58,875 bases of DNA from Akkermansiaceae bacterium UBA1315 (GCA_002307065.1 DBTN01000017.1:1-58875); one strand, 5' to 3'. Positions 31,502-40,772 are shown, counted from the stretch's first letter. Program-made: numbers and translations. Notes: generated by a model not told the origin, from the letters alone.

Positions 31502-33202
31502 TTAGAGGTATTTGTCCGTCACCGCGCCTTCGCTGGCGGTGCTGACGAGTTTGGCGTATTTGGCCAAGACACCCCGTGTGTAGTTTGGTTTTGGTTGGAC
31601 CCAAGCGGCTTTGCGCTGGGCGATTTCTTCTTCCGAAATCATCACGTCGATCCGGTTATTCACTGCGTCGATCTTGATCGTATCGCCGTCCTGCAGAATT
31701 CCGATGGTTCCGCCAAGGAATGCTTCCGGGGTGATGTGTCCGACCACAAATCCGTGGCTGCCGCCGGAGAAGCGGCCATCGGTGATCAATGCGACATCTT
31801 TTCCGAGTCCGAGACCCATGATCGCCGATGTGGGTCCGAGCATTTCGCGCATGCCCGGGCCGCCTTTCGGTCCTTCGAGGCGAATGACGATGACGTCGCC
31901 TTTGACGATTTCTTTGGCGAGGATCGCGTGCATGGCCAGCGGCTCGGAATCGAAAACTTTTGCGCGTCCGGTGAAAACTTCGCCTTCTTTGCCGGTGATT
32001 TTCGCAACGGCACCGCCTTCGGCGAGATTGCCGTGAAGAATGCGGAGGTGGCTGTCTTTTTTGATCGGATCGGAAAGCGGACGAATGATCTTTTGGTCGT
32101 CCGGGTAAAAGACCTTCGATTTTTCAAGATTCTCGCGGAGGGTGCGACCGGTGACGGTCATGCAATCGCCGTGAAGCAAGCCGGCTTCTAACAGCATGCG
32201 CATCAGCGGAATCGTGCCGCCGATTTTCACGAGATCGGCCATCGCGTATTTTCCGGACGGCTTGAGGTCGGCGAGCAATGGAACGTTTTTCCCGATTCGC
32301 TCGAAGTCATCGATGGAAATATCCACGCCTGCCGCATGGGCCATCGCCGGAATGTGAAGGCAGGCATTCGTTGATCCGCCGAGTGCGATGAGCACGGTGA
32401 TGGCGTTTTCGAAGGCTTTTTTCGTCATGATGTCGCGCGGCTTGATGCCGAGCTGGATCAGATTGAGAACGGCCGCGCCGGCGTCGAAACAATCGCGCAT
32501 CTTGTCGTCGGAGATGGCGGCTTGAGCGGAGCTGTTAGGCAGCGACATGCCGAGAGCTTCGATGGCGCTGGCCATCGTGTTCGCGGTGTACATGCCGCCG
32601 CAGGAGCCCGGGCCGGGGATGGCGCAGGATTCGACCGTTTCCAGCTCTTCATCGGTGAATTCGCCGTTCGCGTGTTTTCCGACGGCTTCGAAAACGGAGA
32701 CGACATCGAGGTCTTTTTTCTCACCTTTGATCGTCGCGCAGCCCGGCATGATCGTGCCGCCGTAAACGAAAACCGAAGGGCGGTTCATCCGGCCCATCGC
32801 CATCACACAACCGGGCATGTTTTTATCGCAGCCGCCGATCGCGACAAATCCGTCCATGCCTTCGCAGCCGACGACGGTTTCGATCGAGTCTGCGATGACC
32901 TCGCGGGAAACGAGCGAATATTTCATGCCTTCGGTGCCCATCGAAATGCCGTCGGAGATGGTGATGGTGTTGAAGATGATTCCTTTTCCGCCCGCAGCGT
33001 CGGCGCCTTTGGAGGCCTCACGAGCCAGCTTGTCGATGTGCACGTTGCAAGGGGTGACTTCGCTCCAGGTCGAGGCGATGCCGATTTGGCATTTGGCGAA
33101 GTCCTCTTTTTTAAATCCCACAGCGTAGAGCATCGCGCGGCTGGGGGCGCGGTCCGGACCGTCGAGCATCGGACTGGAAAATGGGCGGGTCGTATCGTTC
33201 AT
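31502..33202 (-). CDS. ilvD: Dihydroxy-acid dehydratase
   Basis: Third common step of isoleucine and valine synthesis: dehydration of dihydroxy-acids to 2-keto acids, using an iron-sulfur cluster. The protein has 566 residues. Cluster cysteines are in GGCDKNMPGC and GPGSCGGMYTANTM; a third lies before them in VVGCEGMDGF-type context. GTEGMKYSLVSREVIADS, the catalytic C-terminal SGGSHGFVVGHITPEA and the terminal helix are complete. ATG 33202 is used. No other ilv or leu gene is adjacent, and 93 bases separate it from the divergent membrane-hydrolase gene. Confidence 0.97.
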   Translation of the reverse strand: MNDTTRPFSSPMLDGPDRAPSRAMLYAVGFKKEDFAKCQIGIASTWSEVTPCNVHIDKLAREASKGADAAGGKGIIFNTITISDGISMGTEGMKYSLVSREVIADSIETVVGCEGMDGFVAIGGCDKNMPGCVMAMGRMNRPSVFVYGGTIMPGCATIKGEKKDLDVVSVFEAVGKHANGEFTDEELETVESCAIPGPGSCGGMYTANTMASAIEALGMSLPNSSAQAAISDDKMRDCFDAGAAVLNLIQLGIKPRDIMTKKAFENAITVLIALGGSTNACLHIPAMAHAAGVDISIDDFERIGKNVPLLADLKPSGKYAMADLVKIGGTIPLMRMLLEAGLLHGDCMTVTGRTLRENLEKSKVFYPDDQKIIRPLSDPIKKDSHLRILHGNLAEGGAVAKITGKEGEVFTGRAKVFDSEPLAMHAILAKEIVKGDVIVIRLEGPKGGPGMREMLGPTSAIMGLGLGKDVALITDGRFSGGSHGFVVGHITPEAFLGGTIGILQDGDTIKIDAVNNRIDVMISEEEIAQRKAAWVQPKPNYTRGVLAKYAKLVSTASEGAVTDKYL

Positions 33203-33295
33203 CAGGGGGAAAGCATCTTGTTAGGACCGGTGTGGCGTCAAGCAGGAGGTCAACTTTCAGGTTCCAAGTTTGAACGATTTCCGCATCTTTCCTTC

Positions 33296-34402
33296 ATGGA
33301 TTCGATCACGCAGGCGGCGCTGGGGGCTGCCGTGGGGGAGCTGATGCTCGGGAAACGCTTGGGAAACCGGGCGCTTTTATGGGGCGCGTTGTTCGGGACG
33401 CTGCCGGACATGGACGTTTTGCTGGCGCCTTTTTTGAGCACGGCGGGGAAATTGGTGCATCATCGCGGGGCGAGCCATTCGTTGTTGCTCATGGTGTTAG
33501 CCTCGTTCGCACTCGCGCCGTGGTTGGCGAAACTTTGGAAAAAGGAAAAAGTCAGCAAACCGGTTGCGGGGGCTTTTGTATTCGTTGTGTGGAGCACGCA
33601 TGTGCTGATCGATTGTTTCACGGTTTACGGGACGTCGGTGCTCTGGCCATTTTCCGAGGCGCGGGTCGCTTTTAACCACCTTTTCATTATCGATTTTTTC
33701 TATACCGGACCGCTGGTCGTCACGCTTGTCTGGCTGGCGTTTCTTCGAAGTAAAAAATCCAAAGCCAAACGCCGGCGTTTGAATCTCTGGGGTCTCGGTC
33801 TCAGCAGTGGCTACGTTGTGCTCAGCCTGTTGGCGAAATGGGCCGCTTCGACCGGTTTCGATGCCGATCTTCAGCGCCGCGGCGTGACCTATGAGCGCCG
33901 CATGGAAGCGCCGACACCGCTGAACATTTTGCTCTGGCGCTCGGTCGTTGACCGTGGCGACGAGCTCTGGGTCGGCTATCGGACGATTTTCGAATTTCAC
34001 CGCACGCCGGTTCGCTGGACCGTTTACCCACGCGGTCGCGAAATCGTGGAACCTTTTGTAAACGAGCCGGAAATCCAGGCGATCATTTGGTTTTCCAATG
34101 GTTGGTGGATCGCCCGAGAAAATGCCAAAGGCGTTTGGATGGCGGATTTGCGGTTTGGAGAATCTCGCGCGTGGGGGGTGAAAAAGGACCATGTCGATCG
34201 CCGCATTGGCTTTTCCTGGGTTTTTAGTTCCGCCGAGGAGGGCGACCGGTTACGCCGGATCAACCCGGACGGGAGAAATGCGGGAGACACTTTGAAGCGC
34301 ATCGTTTTCCGCATCTTCGGGCAGCGAGACTCGTGGGAGGGGCGTCCGCGACTTGCCGGTGTCCCCGGAGCATTGCCGGAGTTTTTGCGAGTGGTCGAGT
34401 GA
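33296..34402 (+). CDS. YdjM-family membrane-bound metal-dependent hydrolase
   Basis: Inner-membrane protein of the YdjM/DUF457 type, 368 residues. MDSITQAALGAAVGELMLG at the start, GTLPDMDVLLAPF, HHRGASHSLLLM and HVLIDCFTVYGTSVLWPFS supply the Asp/His metal ligands typical of the family, embedded in five or so helices (to about residue 165). The last 190 residues are a soluble beta-rich domain (ELWVGYRTIFEFHRTPVRW, FSNGWWIARENAKGVWMADL). ATG 33296 is used because the motif begins there; the frame is open far upstream only as a shadow over ilvD. Its true substrate is unknown for the family. Confidence 0.88.
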   Translation: MDSITQAALGAAVGELMLGKRLGNRALLWGALFGTLPDMDVLLAPFLSTAGKLVHHRGASHSLLLMVLASFALAPWLAKLWKKEKVSKPVAGAFVFVVWSTHVLIDCFTVYGTSVLWPFSEARVAFNHLFIIDFFYTGPLVVTLVWLAFLRSKKSKAKRRRLNLWGLGLSSGYVVLSLLAKWAASTGFDADLQRRGVTYERRMEAPTPLNILLWRSVVDRGDELWVGYRTIFEFHRTPVRWTVYPRGREIVEPFVNEPEIQAIIWFSNGWWIARENAKGVWMADLRFGESRAWGVKKDHVDRRIGFSWVFSSAEEGDRLRRINPDGRNAGDTLKRIVFRIFGQRDSWEGRPRLAGVPGALPEFLRVVE

Positions 34403-34473
34403 GTGGCGAATCTCAATGTGGCTGCAAAAATCCGCGCTTTCGTCTCGGACCGAATCGGCTACGTTTTCTCGAA

Positions 34474-36417
34474 GTGAAATCCATTTTACTCATGCTCGCT
34501 TTGGCCGGTTCGGTCGCGTCGGCTGCCAGCGATCCGGCGAAAGTCGCCGTGGATTTTGTGGAAAAAATCCGTTCGGGTAAAATCGATCTCACTCCCGGGG
34601 CGGACACCGCGCTTTCGTCGCATACGGATCAGGAGAAAAGGAAAGAAATTTCCCGGCGGCTTTCGCGGATGGAAAAAGACATCGGCGGCGGCACATTGGA
34701 AGCGGGTGAGGTGAAGCTGGACGATGACTTGGCGGCTGTGCTGGTTCGGAAAACCGGTGGCTTTGATCCGAGTCGGCTGGGCGTTTACGCGATTGCCTTG
34801 GTGAAACGCGAAGACGTCTGGCACCCCGCGCCATTGCCTGCGACTTTTGAAAACGCCGGAATCGGTTATGCAAAAACCCTTCGCGAGCGGTTGGCGGCCC
34901 TGGAGAACTGGATGCTTCGCAACCAGATTTTGGATCTGGAAAAGCTCCGCGAGCAATCGAACGAGCGCATGCGGATGGAGATCCGAGCGAGCATCGATCC
35001 GGAAATGCTCCGCACGCTTTCGCCGGAACAGATAGGTGAAAAATTCATCGCTGCCTGCGGGAGGCGCGATCTTCCTGCGATACTCGGATTTCTCGGTGGC
35101 TTGGATTCGGTTTTACCGGATGATTGGTCAGACCGCCTGCGCGCTGCGACGGATGCGGTGGCGATGGGTGACTCGGCGAAAGGCCCATGGCGTCTGTTGA
35201 TCGCGCCGGAAGTGGTGCGGGTGCCGGTTGACTATTTTAAAGACATGCGGGACGCGAGTTTGTCGTTTGCTTGTCTGGATCCAGCGGGAAACGTTTCGGG
35301 GGGCTCGATTCCGAAAATCGAACTCGTCCATCTCCATTTTTCCCAATCCTCCAGTGGGCTGTGGCGAGTCGATCCATCGCGAGGTTTTTTCTCTGCGGAC
35401 GAACCGGATGCGGAGGCTGAAGATGACGAATTTGATATCGAGCTGTTAGACAAATTTGCCGAAACCCTTTCGGAGACGCTGAAGCCACCTTCGGTAAAAA
35501 CCTTGGAAGAAGCTCACGAAGCTTTGGAAAAGGCGCTGGTTTCCTCGGATTTGCGGGCATTGCTGGCGTTCATCAATCTGGATACGGATCCGGTCACGGC
35601 TCGCCGTTCGTGTGTGCGTGCGGCTCAGATCTGGTGGACGACCCATCATCCCGCGACCGCGCGGCAACCGGTCGCATTAGGATTTCACGAAGAGGAAAAC
35701 TCTGGGGTTTCAGCGTTCCAGCTTTTCTCATTGCGCGATCCGGCCCGATTTGACCTGAAACTTTTCTTTTTCGAGAAGATTGGCGACCAGTGGCGAATCG
35801 TTCCGAATTTCAAGCATTCGGATCCCGTCGAAGGCGCGCAGCTCGCGGTGGAAAAATGGGCGGATGCACAGGAGAAAACCTGGTCGAAAACCTGGCAAAA
35901 CAAGGTGCTGTCGGAAGCCGCGAAGCTCACCGCGCTTGAGCCGGACCGTGCGCCGGACGAATCTCTTTCCCGGAAGGTGATTGGCGACTGGTTGGATGCG
36001 ATTCGTCGAGGTGATGCCAAAGCGGCGCTGCGCCAAATCGCCTATCTCGACAACGAGAAATCGATCGCCACCGCTTTGCAAAACATCGGCTACGAAATTT
36101 CCAACGCTCAGAAATATTCCGCTGCGTCGGAAATCACGCAAGTGTTCCGTGGAAAAGACTGGATCGGTGTGGGGGTCCGCCAGCCGACGGATACGATTTC
36201 CGCTCACCCGTTTTTTCCGGTCGTCGCGACACCGACCGGTCCGCGGATTCTGATCGAAGTCGATTTATTCGCCATCGATCGTTCGGGCTCGGGGACTCGC
36301 GGCAGGGAATTTCTCAATAAAAACGCCTTCGCTCGGCTGGACAAGCTGACGCGGCCGGAAATCGTGGAAGAACTCCGAACGTTATTTTCGAAATATCAGT
36401 CGAGTCTCAATCCTTGA
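34474..36417 (+). CDS. Secreted protein with four repeated helix-plus-sheet modules
   Basis: Not assigned to a named family. GTG 34474 opens a signal peptide (about 1-17, MKSILLMLALAGSVASA). The 647 residues appear to be four diverged copies of one module: a helical pair such as VDFVEKIRSGKIDL (about 26), IGEKFIAACGRRDLPAILGF (about 190), LEKALVSSDLRALLAFI (about 350) and IGDWLDAIRRGDAKAALRQI (about 505). Each is followed by strands ending in a DxW/GxW turn (EDVWHPAP, SSGLWRVDP, IGDQWRIVPN). This looks like a string of NTF2-like domains, seen often in periplasmic proteins of unknown role. The stop is 24 bases from the convergent rluE stop. Confidence 0.8.
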   Translation: MKSILLMLALAGSVASAASDPAKVAVDFVEKIRSGKIDLTPGADTALSSHTDQEKRKEISRRLSRMEKDIGGGTLEAGEVKLDDDLAAVLVRKTGGFDPSRLGVYAIALVKREDVWHPAPLPATFENAGIGYAKTLRERLAALENWMLRNQILDLEKLREQSNERMRMEIRASIDPEMLRTLSPEQIGEKFIAACGRRDLPAILGFLGGLDSVLPDDWSDRLRAATDAVAMGDSAKGPWRLLIAPEVVRVPVDYFKDMRDASLSFACLDPAGNVSGGSIPKIELVHLHFSQSSSGLWRVDPSRGFFSADEPDAEAEDDEFDIELLDKFAETLSETLKPPSVKTLEEAHEALEKALVSSDLRALLAFINLDTDPVTARRSCVRAAQIWWTTHHPATARQPVALGFHEEENSGVSAFQLFSLRDPARFDLKLFFFEKIGDQWRIVPNFKHSDPVEGAQLAVEKWADAQEKTWSKTWQNKVLSEAAKLTALEPDRAPDESLSRKVIGDWLDAIRRGDAKAALRQIAYLDNEKSIATALQNIGYEISNAQKYSAASEITQVFRGKDWIGVGVRQPTDTISAHPFFPVVATPTGPRILIEVDLFAIDRSGSGTRGREFLNKNAFARLDKLTRPEIVEELRTLFSKYQSSLNP

Positions 36418-36440
36418 TCGAAACGTTGCGGGTGGAGGTT

Positions 36441-37013
36441 TCAGGCTTTGCTGAGAATTTGCTGCCTTTCCGAGGCATTCAGCTCCCGCCATTTTCCCGC
36501 TTCCAGATCGGCCAACTTCAAGCCGCCGATCGCCACGCGGATGAGGCGCAACGTGGGAAACCCGACGGCCGCCGTCATCCGGCGAACTTGGCGATTTTTT
36601 CCTTCGATCAACGTCAGTTCGATCCATGTCGTCGGGATCGCTTTTCGGAAACGAACCGGCGGCTCGCGTTCCGGGAAGACCGGTTGCGGATCTAACAGCC
36701 GGGCCTGGCAGGGCAGGGTGCGATGGCCTTTGATCTCGATCCCGCCATTTGCCAGACGAGCGGCGATTTCCACCGTCGGGACGCCTTCGACTTGGGCTTG
36801 ATAAGTTCGCGGGTGGGCGTTTTTTGGATCGAGAAACCGGTTGTTGAAACCCGCTTCATCGCTCAACAAAAGCAGTCCTTCCGAATCCAGATCCAATCTG
36901 CCGACGGGATAAACGTTCGGGGGAAAATGGAATTCCGCGAGTGTTCGCTGCCCCGGTTGGTCCGGCGTGAATTGGCATAACACGCCATAAGGTTTGTGAA
37001 AAACGAGGATCAT
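36441..37013 (-). CDS. rluE: 23S rRNA pseudouridine synthase, RluE type
   Basis: Converts one uridine of 23S rRNA to pseudouridine (RluE acts at position 2457 in E. coli). The protein has 190 residues and lacks an S4 domain, as RluE does. VFHKPYGVLCQF opens the domain, PVGRLDLDSEGLLLLS carries the catalytic Asp, and IEGKNRQVRRMTAAVGFPTLRL is the RsuA-group motif. ATG 37013 overlaps the previous gene's stop in an ATGA, so the two are translationally coupled. RluF or RsuA are less likely because of the missing S4 domain. Confidence 0.9.
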   Translation of the reverse strand: MILVFHKPYGVLCQFTPDQPGQRTLAEFHFPPNVYPVGRLDLDSEGLLLLSDEAGFNNRFLDPKNAHPRTYQAQVEGVPTVEIAARLANGGIEIKGHRTLPCQARLLDPQPVFPEREPPVRFRKAIPTTWIELTLIEGKNRQVRRMTAAVGFPTLRLIRVAIGGLKLADLEAGKWRELNASERQQILSKA

Positions 37014-37348
37014 TTCCGGAAGATAAAGAAAACCGCGCCTGCCAAACAAACGGCCGCACCGGCATAATTCCACGTCAGCTTTTCCTTCATAAAAAACACG
37101 GCGAACGGCACAAAGACCGACAGCGTGATAACTTCCTGAATGATTTTTAACTGCGCTAAACTGTAAACTTGGTGGCCGATTCGGTTTGCCGGGACTTGCA
37201 ACATGTATTCAAAGAACGCGATGCCCCAGGAAATCAGCGCCGCGATCATCCAGGGTTTGTCTTTGAGGTCGCGCAGATGCGCATACCACGCGAAGGTCAT
37301 GAAGACATTCGAAAGCGTCAGCAGCAGAATCGTTTTCAAGCCGATCAT
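37010..37348 (-). CDS. DUF486 small multidrug-resistance-like membrane protein
   Basis: Four-helix inner-membrane protein of the DUF486 family, 112 residues, related in topology to small drug/metabolite transporters. MFMTFAWY-type helix 1 (SNVFMTFAWYAHLRDL), SWGIAFFEYMLQVPANRIGH, LAQLKIIQEVITLSVFVPF and a final helix AAVCLAGAVFFIF are typical. No transported compound is known. Its stop overlaps the start of rluE by four bases. Confidence 0.85.
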   Translation of the reverse strand: MIGLKTILLLTLSNVFMTFAWYAHLRDLKDKPWMIAALISWGIAFFEYMLQVPANRIGHQVYSLAQLKIIQEVITLSVFVPFAVFFMKEKLTWNYAGAAVCLAGAVFFIFRK

Positions 37349-37436
37349 GGATGGGGCTTATCGGTTCCGAAGCGGTCCCGCAAGCGTCTTAGCGAATGTT
37401 GAAAAGAGCGCGTTCGTTCTGAGCGCTGTTTGCAGG

Positions 37437-37497
37437 GACATTCTGTCCGGCGGTTTTTCGACAGAATGTCGAAAAGGATAGTCGATAGAATATCGAC
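37437..37497. repeat. REP-like palindromic element of two hairpins
   Basis: GACATTCTGTC (37437-37447) and GACAGAATGTC (37460-37470) are perfect 11-base arms with a 12-base spacer; 10 bases later GTCGATA-GAA-TATCGAC (37481-37497) forms a second palindrome of related sequence. It lies in the 155-base gap between the DUF486 gene and tspO, right after the tspO stop in its direction, and may double as its transcript end. Two related hairpins in tandem suggest a mobile or REP-type intergenic repeat. Confidence 0.75.
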
Positions 37498-37503
37498 GCT
37501 CCT

Positions 37504-37983
37504 TTACCGGTTTAGATAAAAGATTCCGGCGTTGAGATAAGTCGCATAACTGACCCATAACAAATACGGGATCAGCAGATAACCGGAAACCAGATCGACT
37601 TTTTTCGCTGCCAAAATCGTCCGCAAAATCGTGATCCACATCAGCACGATGATGATCAGCGCTGCCATGATTTGGTGAGCTCCGAAAAACATCGGCGACC
37701 AGGCGAGATTGAGCAAAAACTGGATCCCAAACAAAACCACAACCGGCCAAGCTTTGAGATGAATCAATCGTCCCAATGCGATTCCCATCAAAAGATAAAG
37801 AATCGTCCAAACCGGTCCGAAAACCCACGGCGGAGGATTCCCCGGCGGTTTTTGTAAACTTTGATACCACTCGGTCGGGCCCGATGCGGAAGAAAGTCCG
37901 GAAACGATTCCGAGGCCCAGGCAGATCACCGCTCCAGCCATCGGCCAGAGCCATTTCCCGGCGGAATTGGAAGCGTGTGTCAT
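37504..37983 (-). CDS. tspO: TspO/MBR family membrane protein
   Basis: Five-helix membrane protein of the TspO (mitochondrial benzodiazepine receptor) family, 159 residues, linked in other bacteria to porphyrin binding, oxidative stress and regulation of pigment genes. The family motifs are intact: WYQSLQKPPGNPPPWVFGPV, WTILYLLMGIALG, LNLAWSPMFFGAHQ and PYLLWVSYATYLNAGIFYLN. ATG 37983 starts the first helix; the open frame upstream adds residues unlike the family. The porphyrin gene hemL lies about 650 bases upstream, which may be relevant. Confidence 0.94.
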   Translation of the reverse strand: MTHASNSAGKWLWPMAGAVICLGLGIVSGLSSASGPTEWYQSLQKPPGNPPPWVFGPVWTILYLLMGIALGRLIHLKAWPVVVLFGIQFLLNLAWSPMFFGAHQIMAALIIIVLMWITILRTILAAKKVDLVSGYLLIPYLLWVSYATYLNAGIFYLNR

Positions 37984-38069
37984 GACTTCGAATCTCGTCG
38001 CCTTTTTGCCGAATCGCAAGGTTTCTAAAATCGCTTGAATATGCGGCAAACCGGTGCGTCGGATAGGTC

Positions 38070-38312
38070 ATGAAATTTCCGGTCCGCCGCAGTCTTTCCG
38101 CAGCTTGTCTTTTGTTGATGGCGTCCTGTGCGGGGGGCGGCCACGGCGTTTCTCCGGCGGGAAATCAAGGGTCGGCTCGACGTTCCGTCGGAAATGCCCA
38201 GCTCGAAGGTCCCGATGCGCAGGATATGATCAACGAAACCCACGCCGACCGTGCGCGGCAGAACTACGAAGATCGCAGGGCGCGCCGCTATTACGGAAGC
38301 TACGGAAATTGA
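38070..38312 (+). CDS. Small lipoprotein of unknown function
   Basis: An 80-residue protein with a lipoprotein signal: MKFPVRRSLSAACLLLMASC places the lipidated Cys at residue 20 (lipobox LMASC). The mature part is glycine- and serine-rich, then helical and charged (MINETHADRARQNYEDRRARRYYG). No family recognised. ATG 38070 is well placed, and it is convergent with the gene ending at 38319. Confidence 0.75.
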   Translation: MKFPVRRSLSAACLLLMASCAGGGHGVSPAGNQGSARRSVGNAQLEGPDAQDMINETHADRARQNYEDRRARRYYGSYGN

Positions 38313-38318
38313 CCGGTT

Positions 38319-38606
38319 TTACGCTTCCGGTTTTACCAACTCGAAGCGCTTGTGAACCATTTTCAGGCGAAATGGCGGGCCGGACTCGTTCGGTTTCCAG
38401 CCGTTTGCGAGGGCGAAATCGATGCCGTCCGTGACCATGCGGATGCTCACGACTTTCGGCAATTCCGCGAGCAGTGTCTGGCCGTTCACCGGTGCGGTGG
38501 CCTCGATGACCATTTCATTCACGCCTTGCCGACCGCGAAGAATCCACCGGTACATGGTGTCGCGGTGATTGATGTTTTTGAAATTGTTTCCTTTTGGCGG
38601 CGGCAT
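38319..38606 (-). CDS. Conserved small protein of unknown function
   Basis: A 95-residue soluble protein. The segment TMYRWILRGRQGVNEMVIEA, followed by LLAELPKVVSIRMVTDGIDF, suggests a small alpha-beta domain. No named family was recognised. ATG 38606 is preferred because the longer open frame runs into hemL. It lies 20 bases after the hemL stop and is probably co-transcribed with it. Confidence 0.65.
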   Translation of the reverse strand: MPPPKGNNFKNINHRDTMYRWILRGRQGVNEMVIEATAPVNGQTLLAELPKVVSIRMVTDGIDFALANGWKPNESGPPFRLKMVHKRFELVKPEA

Positions 38607-38626
38607 GATCGGAGAGGTAGGACCGG

Positions 38627-39913
38627 TTAGATTTTTCGGAGAACTTCCTCGAAAACGCTGAGCGTGTCGTCGAGATCCGGCTCGGTGTGAGCGAGCGAAA
38701 TGAAACCGGTTTCGTAAGGAGAGGGCGCGATGTAGATGCCTTTGTCGAGACAACCCCAAAAGAATTTCCGGAAAAGTTCGAGATCCTGTTGCATGACGTC
38801 CTTCACGTTGACGATTTCGCGGTCGGTGAAAAACAGGCAGAACATCGATCCGACGCGGTTGAACCGGTGCGGCACGCCTTTTTCATCGAGGAGTTTTCGC
38901 AAACCCGCTTCGAAATGCGCGCCGAGCTGGTCGAGCCGCTCGAAGCCGCGTTTTTCCAGTTCTCCGAGCTGCGCCAGACCGGCGGCCATCGCCAGCGGAT
39001 TGCCAGAAAGCGTGCCCGCTTGGTAAACCGGTCCGTTGGGAGCGAGGAAATCCATCACGTCCGCACGACCGCCGAAGGCGCCGACCGGTAGTCCGCCGCC
39101 GATGACTTTGCCGAAGCAGCTCAGGTCCGGCGTGAGATTTTCCAAGCCTTGCACGCCCGCTTTTCCGAGTCGGAAACCGGTCATGACTTCGTCGAAAATC
39201 AAAAGCGCACCGTGTTTTTTCGTGATCGACCGCAGCAGCTCCAGATAACCCGGTTTGGGGAAAACCAGGCCGGCGTTGGCCGGGTAGGATTCGACGATGA
39301 TCGCGGCGATTTCGTCGCCCACTGCGGCAAAGGCGGCTTCGAGTGCTGCGGGATCGTTGTAAGGAAGGACGATCGTTTTTTCCGCGAACGCTTTCGGAAC
39401 GCCGGCGGAATCTGGATTTCCCTGAGTCAATGCGCCGGAACCGGCGGCGACCAGAAGCGAATCGCTGTGGCCGTGGTAGCAGCCGTCGAATTTGATCAAT
39501 TTGTCACGACCGGTGAATCCGCGCGCCAGCCGGATCGCCGACATCGTCGCCTCGGTGCCGGAATTGCACATCCGGACTTTTTCGACGGAAGGCACCCACT
39601 CGACGATTTTCTGAGCCATTTTCACCTCGAAGAGATTGGGGATTCCGAAGGAAATTCCGTCTTTGGCGACTTCGTGAAGCGTGTTGATGATGACCGCCGG
39701 GGCGTGGCCGAGAATGTTCGGGCCCCACGATCCAATGTAGTCGATGTAGGTTTTTCCGTCGATGTCTTCGACTCGGCTGCCCTTGGCGCGGCGGACAAAA
39801 AACGGTTCGCCATCGACATTTTTGAAAGCTCTGACCGGTGAATTGACGCCGCCGGGAGTGACCAGGTTGGCGGCGGCAAACATTTTTTTCGAGAGGGGTC
39901 CGGGCGAATTCAT
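38627..39913 (-). CDS. hemL: Glutamate-1-semialdehyde 2,1-aminomutase
   Basis: PLP enzyme that turns glutamate 1-semialdehyde into 5-aminolevulinate, the first tetrapyrrole precursor by the C5 route. The protein has 428 residues. LVTPGGVNSPVRAF opens it, CNSGTEATMSAIRLARGFTG and KFDGCYHGHSDSLL follow, LIFDEVMTGFR binds the cofactor, and FGKVIGGGLPVGAFGG holds the PLP lysine. ATG 39913 fits the family start; the upstream frame runs over the divergent gene. It overlaps nothing and is followed by a small unknown gene. Confidence 0.96.
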   Translation of the reverse strand: MNSPGPLSKKMFAAANLVTPGGVNSPVRAFKNVDGEPFFVRRAKGSRVEDIDGKTYIDYIGSWGPNILGHAPAVIINTLHEVAKDGISFGIPNLFEVKMAQKIVEWVPSVEKVRMCNSGTEATMSAIRLARGFTGRDKLIKFDGCYHGHSDSLLVAAGSGALTQGNPDSAGVPKAFAEKTIVLPYNDPAALEAAFAAVGDEIAAIIVESYPANAGLVFPKPGYLELLRSITKKHGALLIFDEVMTGFRLGKAGVQGLENLTPDLSCFGKVIGGGLPVGAFGGRADVMDFLAPNGPVYQAGTLSGNPLAMAAGLAQLGELEKRGFERLDQLGAHFEAGLRKLLDEKGVPHRFNRVGSMFCLFFTDREIVNVKDVMQQDLELFRKFFWGCLDKGIYIAPSPYETGFISLAHTEPDLDDTLSVFEEVLRKI

Positions 39914-40043
39914 GGCGGGATCATGAACGACGAAAAACCAACGTCCAATCGCGAAGCGGAAAGATTTGGTGAATTTTCTCAAACCGGTTTCGTCCAAAGG
40001 GAAATCGGCTTTCGTTTTTCTCGGGAGCCGGTAACCTGATTCG

Positions 40044-40766
40044 ATGAAAAGAGGACTTCCATTACTTTGCGCGGCGCTGTTGATCGGGCCGGTTTCGGCG
40101 CAGATCAAACGGCAGGATCGGTCGTCTTCACTCGATTCGGACCCGGATGTCGTTTATCTTGAACAAACGGTGAAAAAGCCGATCGAGCTTTTTGTTCAAA
40201 AGGAAGCACCGGTTTTTTCCGACAAGGAAGGAAGCCATCGTCTTGGATTTCTCAAGGCGAACCAAAAGGTCCGACTGGAGGCGATCAGCGACCGCAGCTA
40301 CCGAGTTCGCGGCCAGGGAACGCACGATGGCATCGCGGGTTGGGTGGCTCCGTGGGCTTTCACTTCGAAAGACCCGGACTTTGTTGCGAATTTGAAAAAA
40401 TTGTATGAGCGGCAGATCGAGGTTCAGAATCTGATTGCCGCGCAGGAAGTGGCGATTGGGATGACGTTGGATGAAGTCGCGATGTCACTGGGAAAACCGG
40501 TGAAAACATCCGTGCGGAAGACCAGCACCGGTCAGACCGGCGTTTGGGAATACATCGTTTATGAGGAAGTGAAGCACTACGTGACCCGCCTGGATCCGGT
40601 GACCGGCGGCGTTTTTCGCGTGCTGTCCCACGTCACACAGGAGGAAAAGAGCAAGACGTCGATCGAGTTTGATAAAGAAATCGTCACGGCGATTTCCGAA
40701 AGTGAGGACAACAAAGGGGGCGGCAACGTGAGAATCATTGTGCCTCCGTTGTTTTTCGGGTGGTGA
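40044..40766 (+). CDS. Secreted SH3-like / SmpA-like domain protein
   Basis: Exported protein of 240 residues with a signal peptide (about 1-19, ending VSA). Residues about 45-105 form a bacterial SH3-like domain (APVFSDKEGSHRLGFLKANQ, then GWVAPWAFTS). Residues about 125-190 resemble the SmpA/OmlA fold: EVAIGMTLDEVAMSLGKPVK then GQTGVWEYIVYEEVKHYVT, where short transcript proteins check helix-hairpin contact. The tail is acidic with a hydrophobic end (VPPLFFGW). A peptidoglycan-associated role is likely but unproven. It is convergent with the esterase, six bases apart. Confidence 0.78.
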   Translation: MKRGLPLLCAALLIGPVSAQIKRQDRSSSLDSDPDVVYLEQTVKKPIELFVQKEAPVFSDKEGSHRLGFLKANQKVRLEAISDRSYRVRGQGTHDGIAGWVAPWAFTSKDPDFVANLKKLYERQIEVQNLIAAQEVAIGMTLDEVAMSLGKPVKTSVRKTSTGQTGVWEYIVYEEVKHYVTRLDPVTGGVFRVLSHVTQEEKSKTSIEFDKEIVTAISESEDNKGGGNVRIIVPPLFFGW

Positions 40767-40772
40767 GCGGGA

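Noticed and set aside
32522..33295. Upstream extension of the YdjM-like gene
   Set aside because: It runs antisense over ilvD. The family start begins at ATG 33296.
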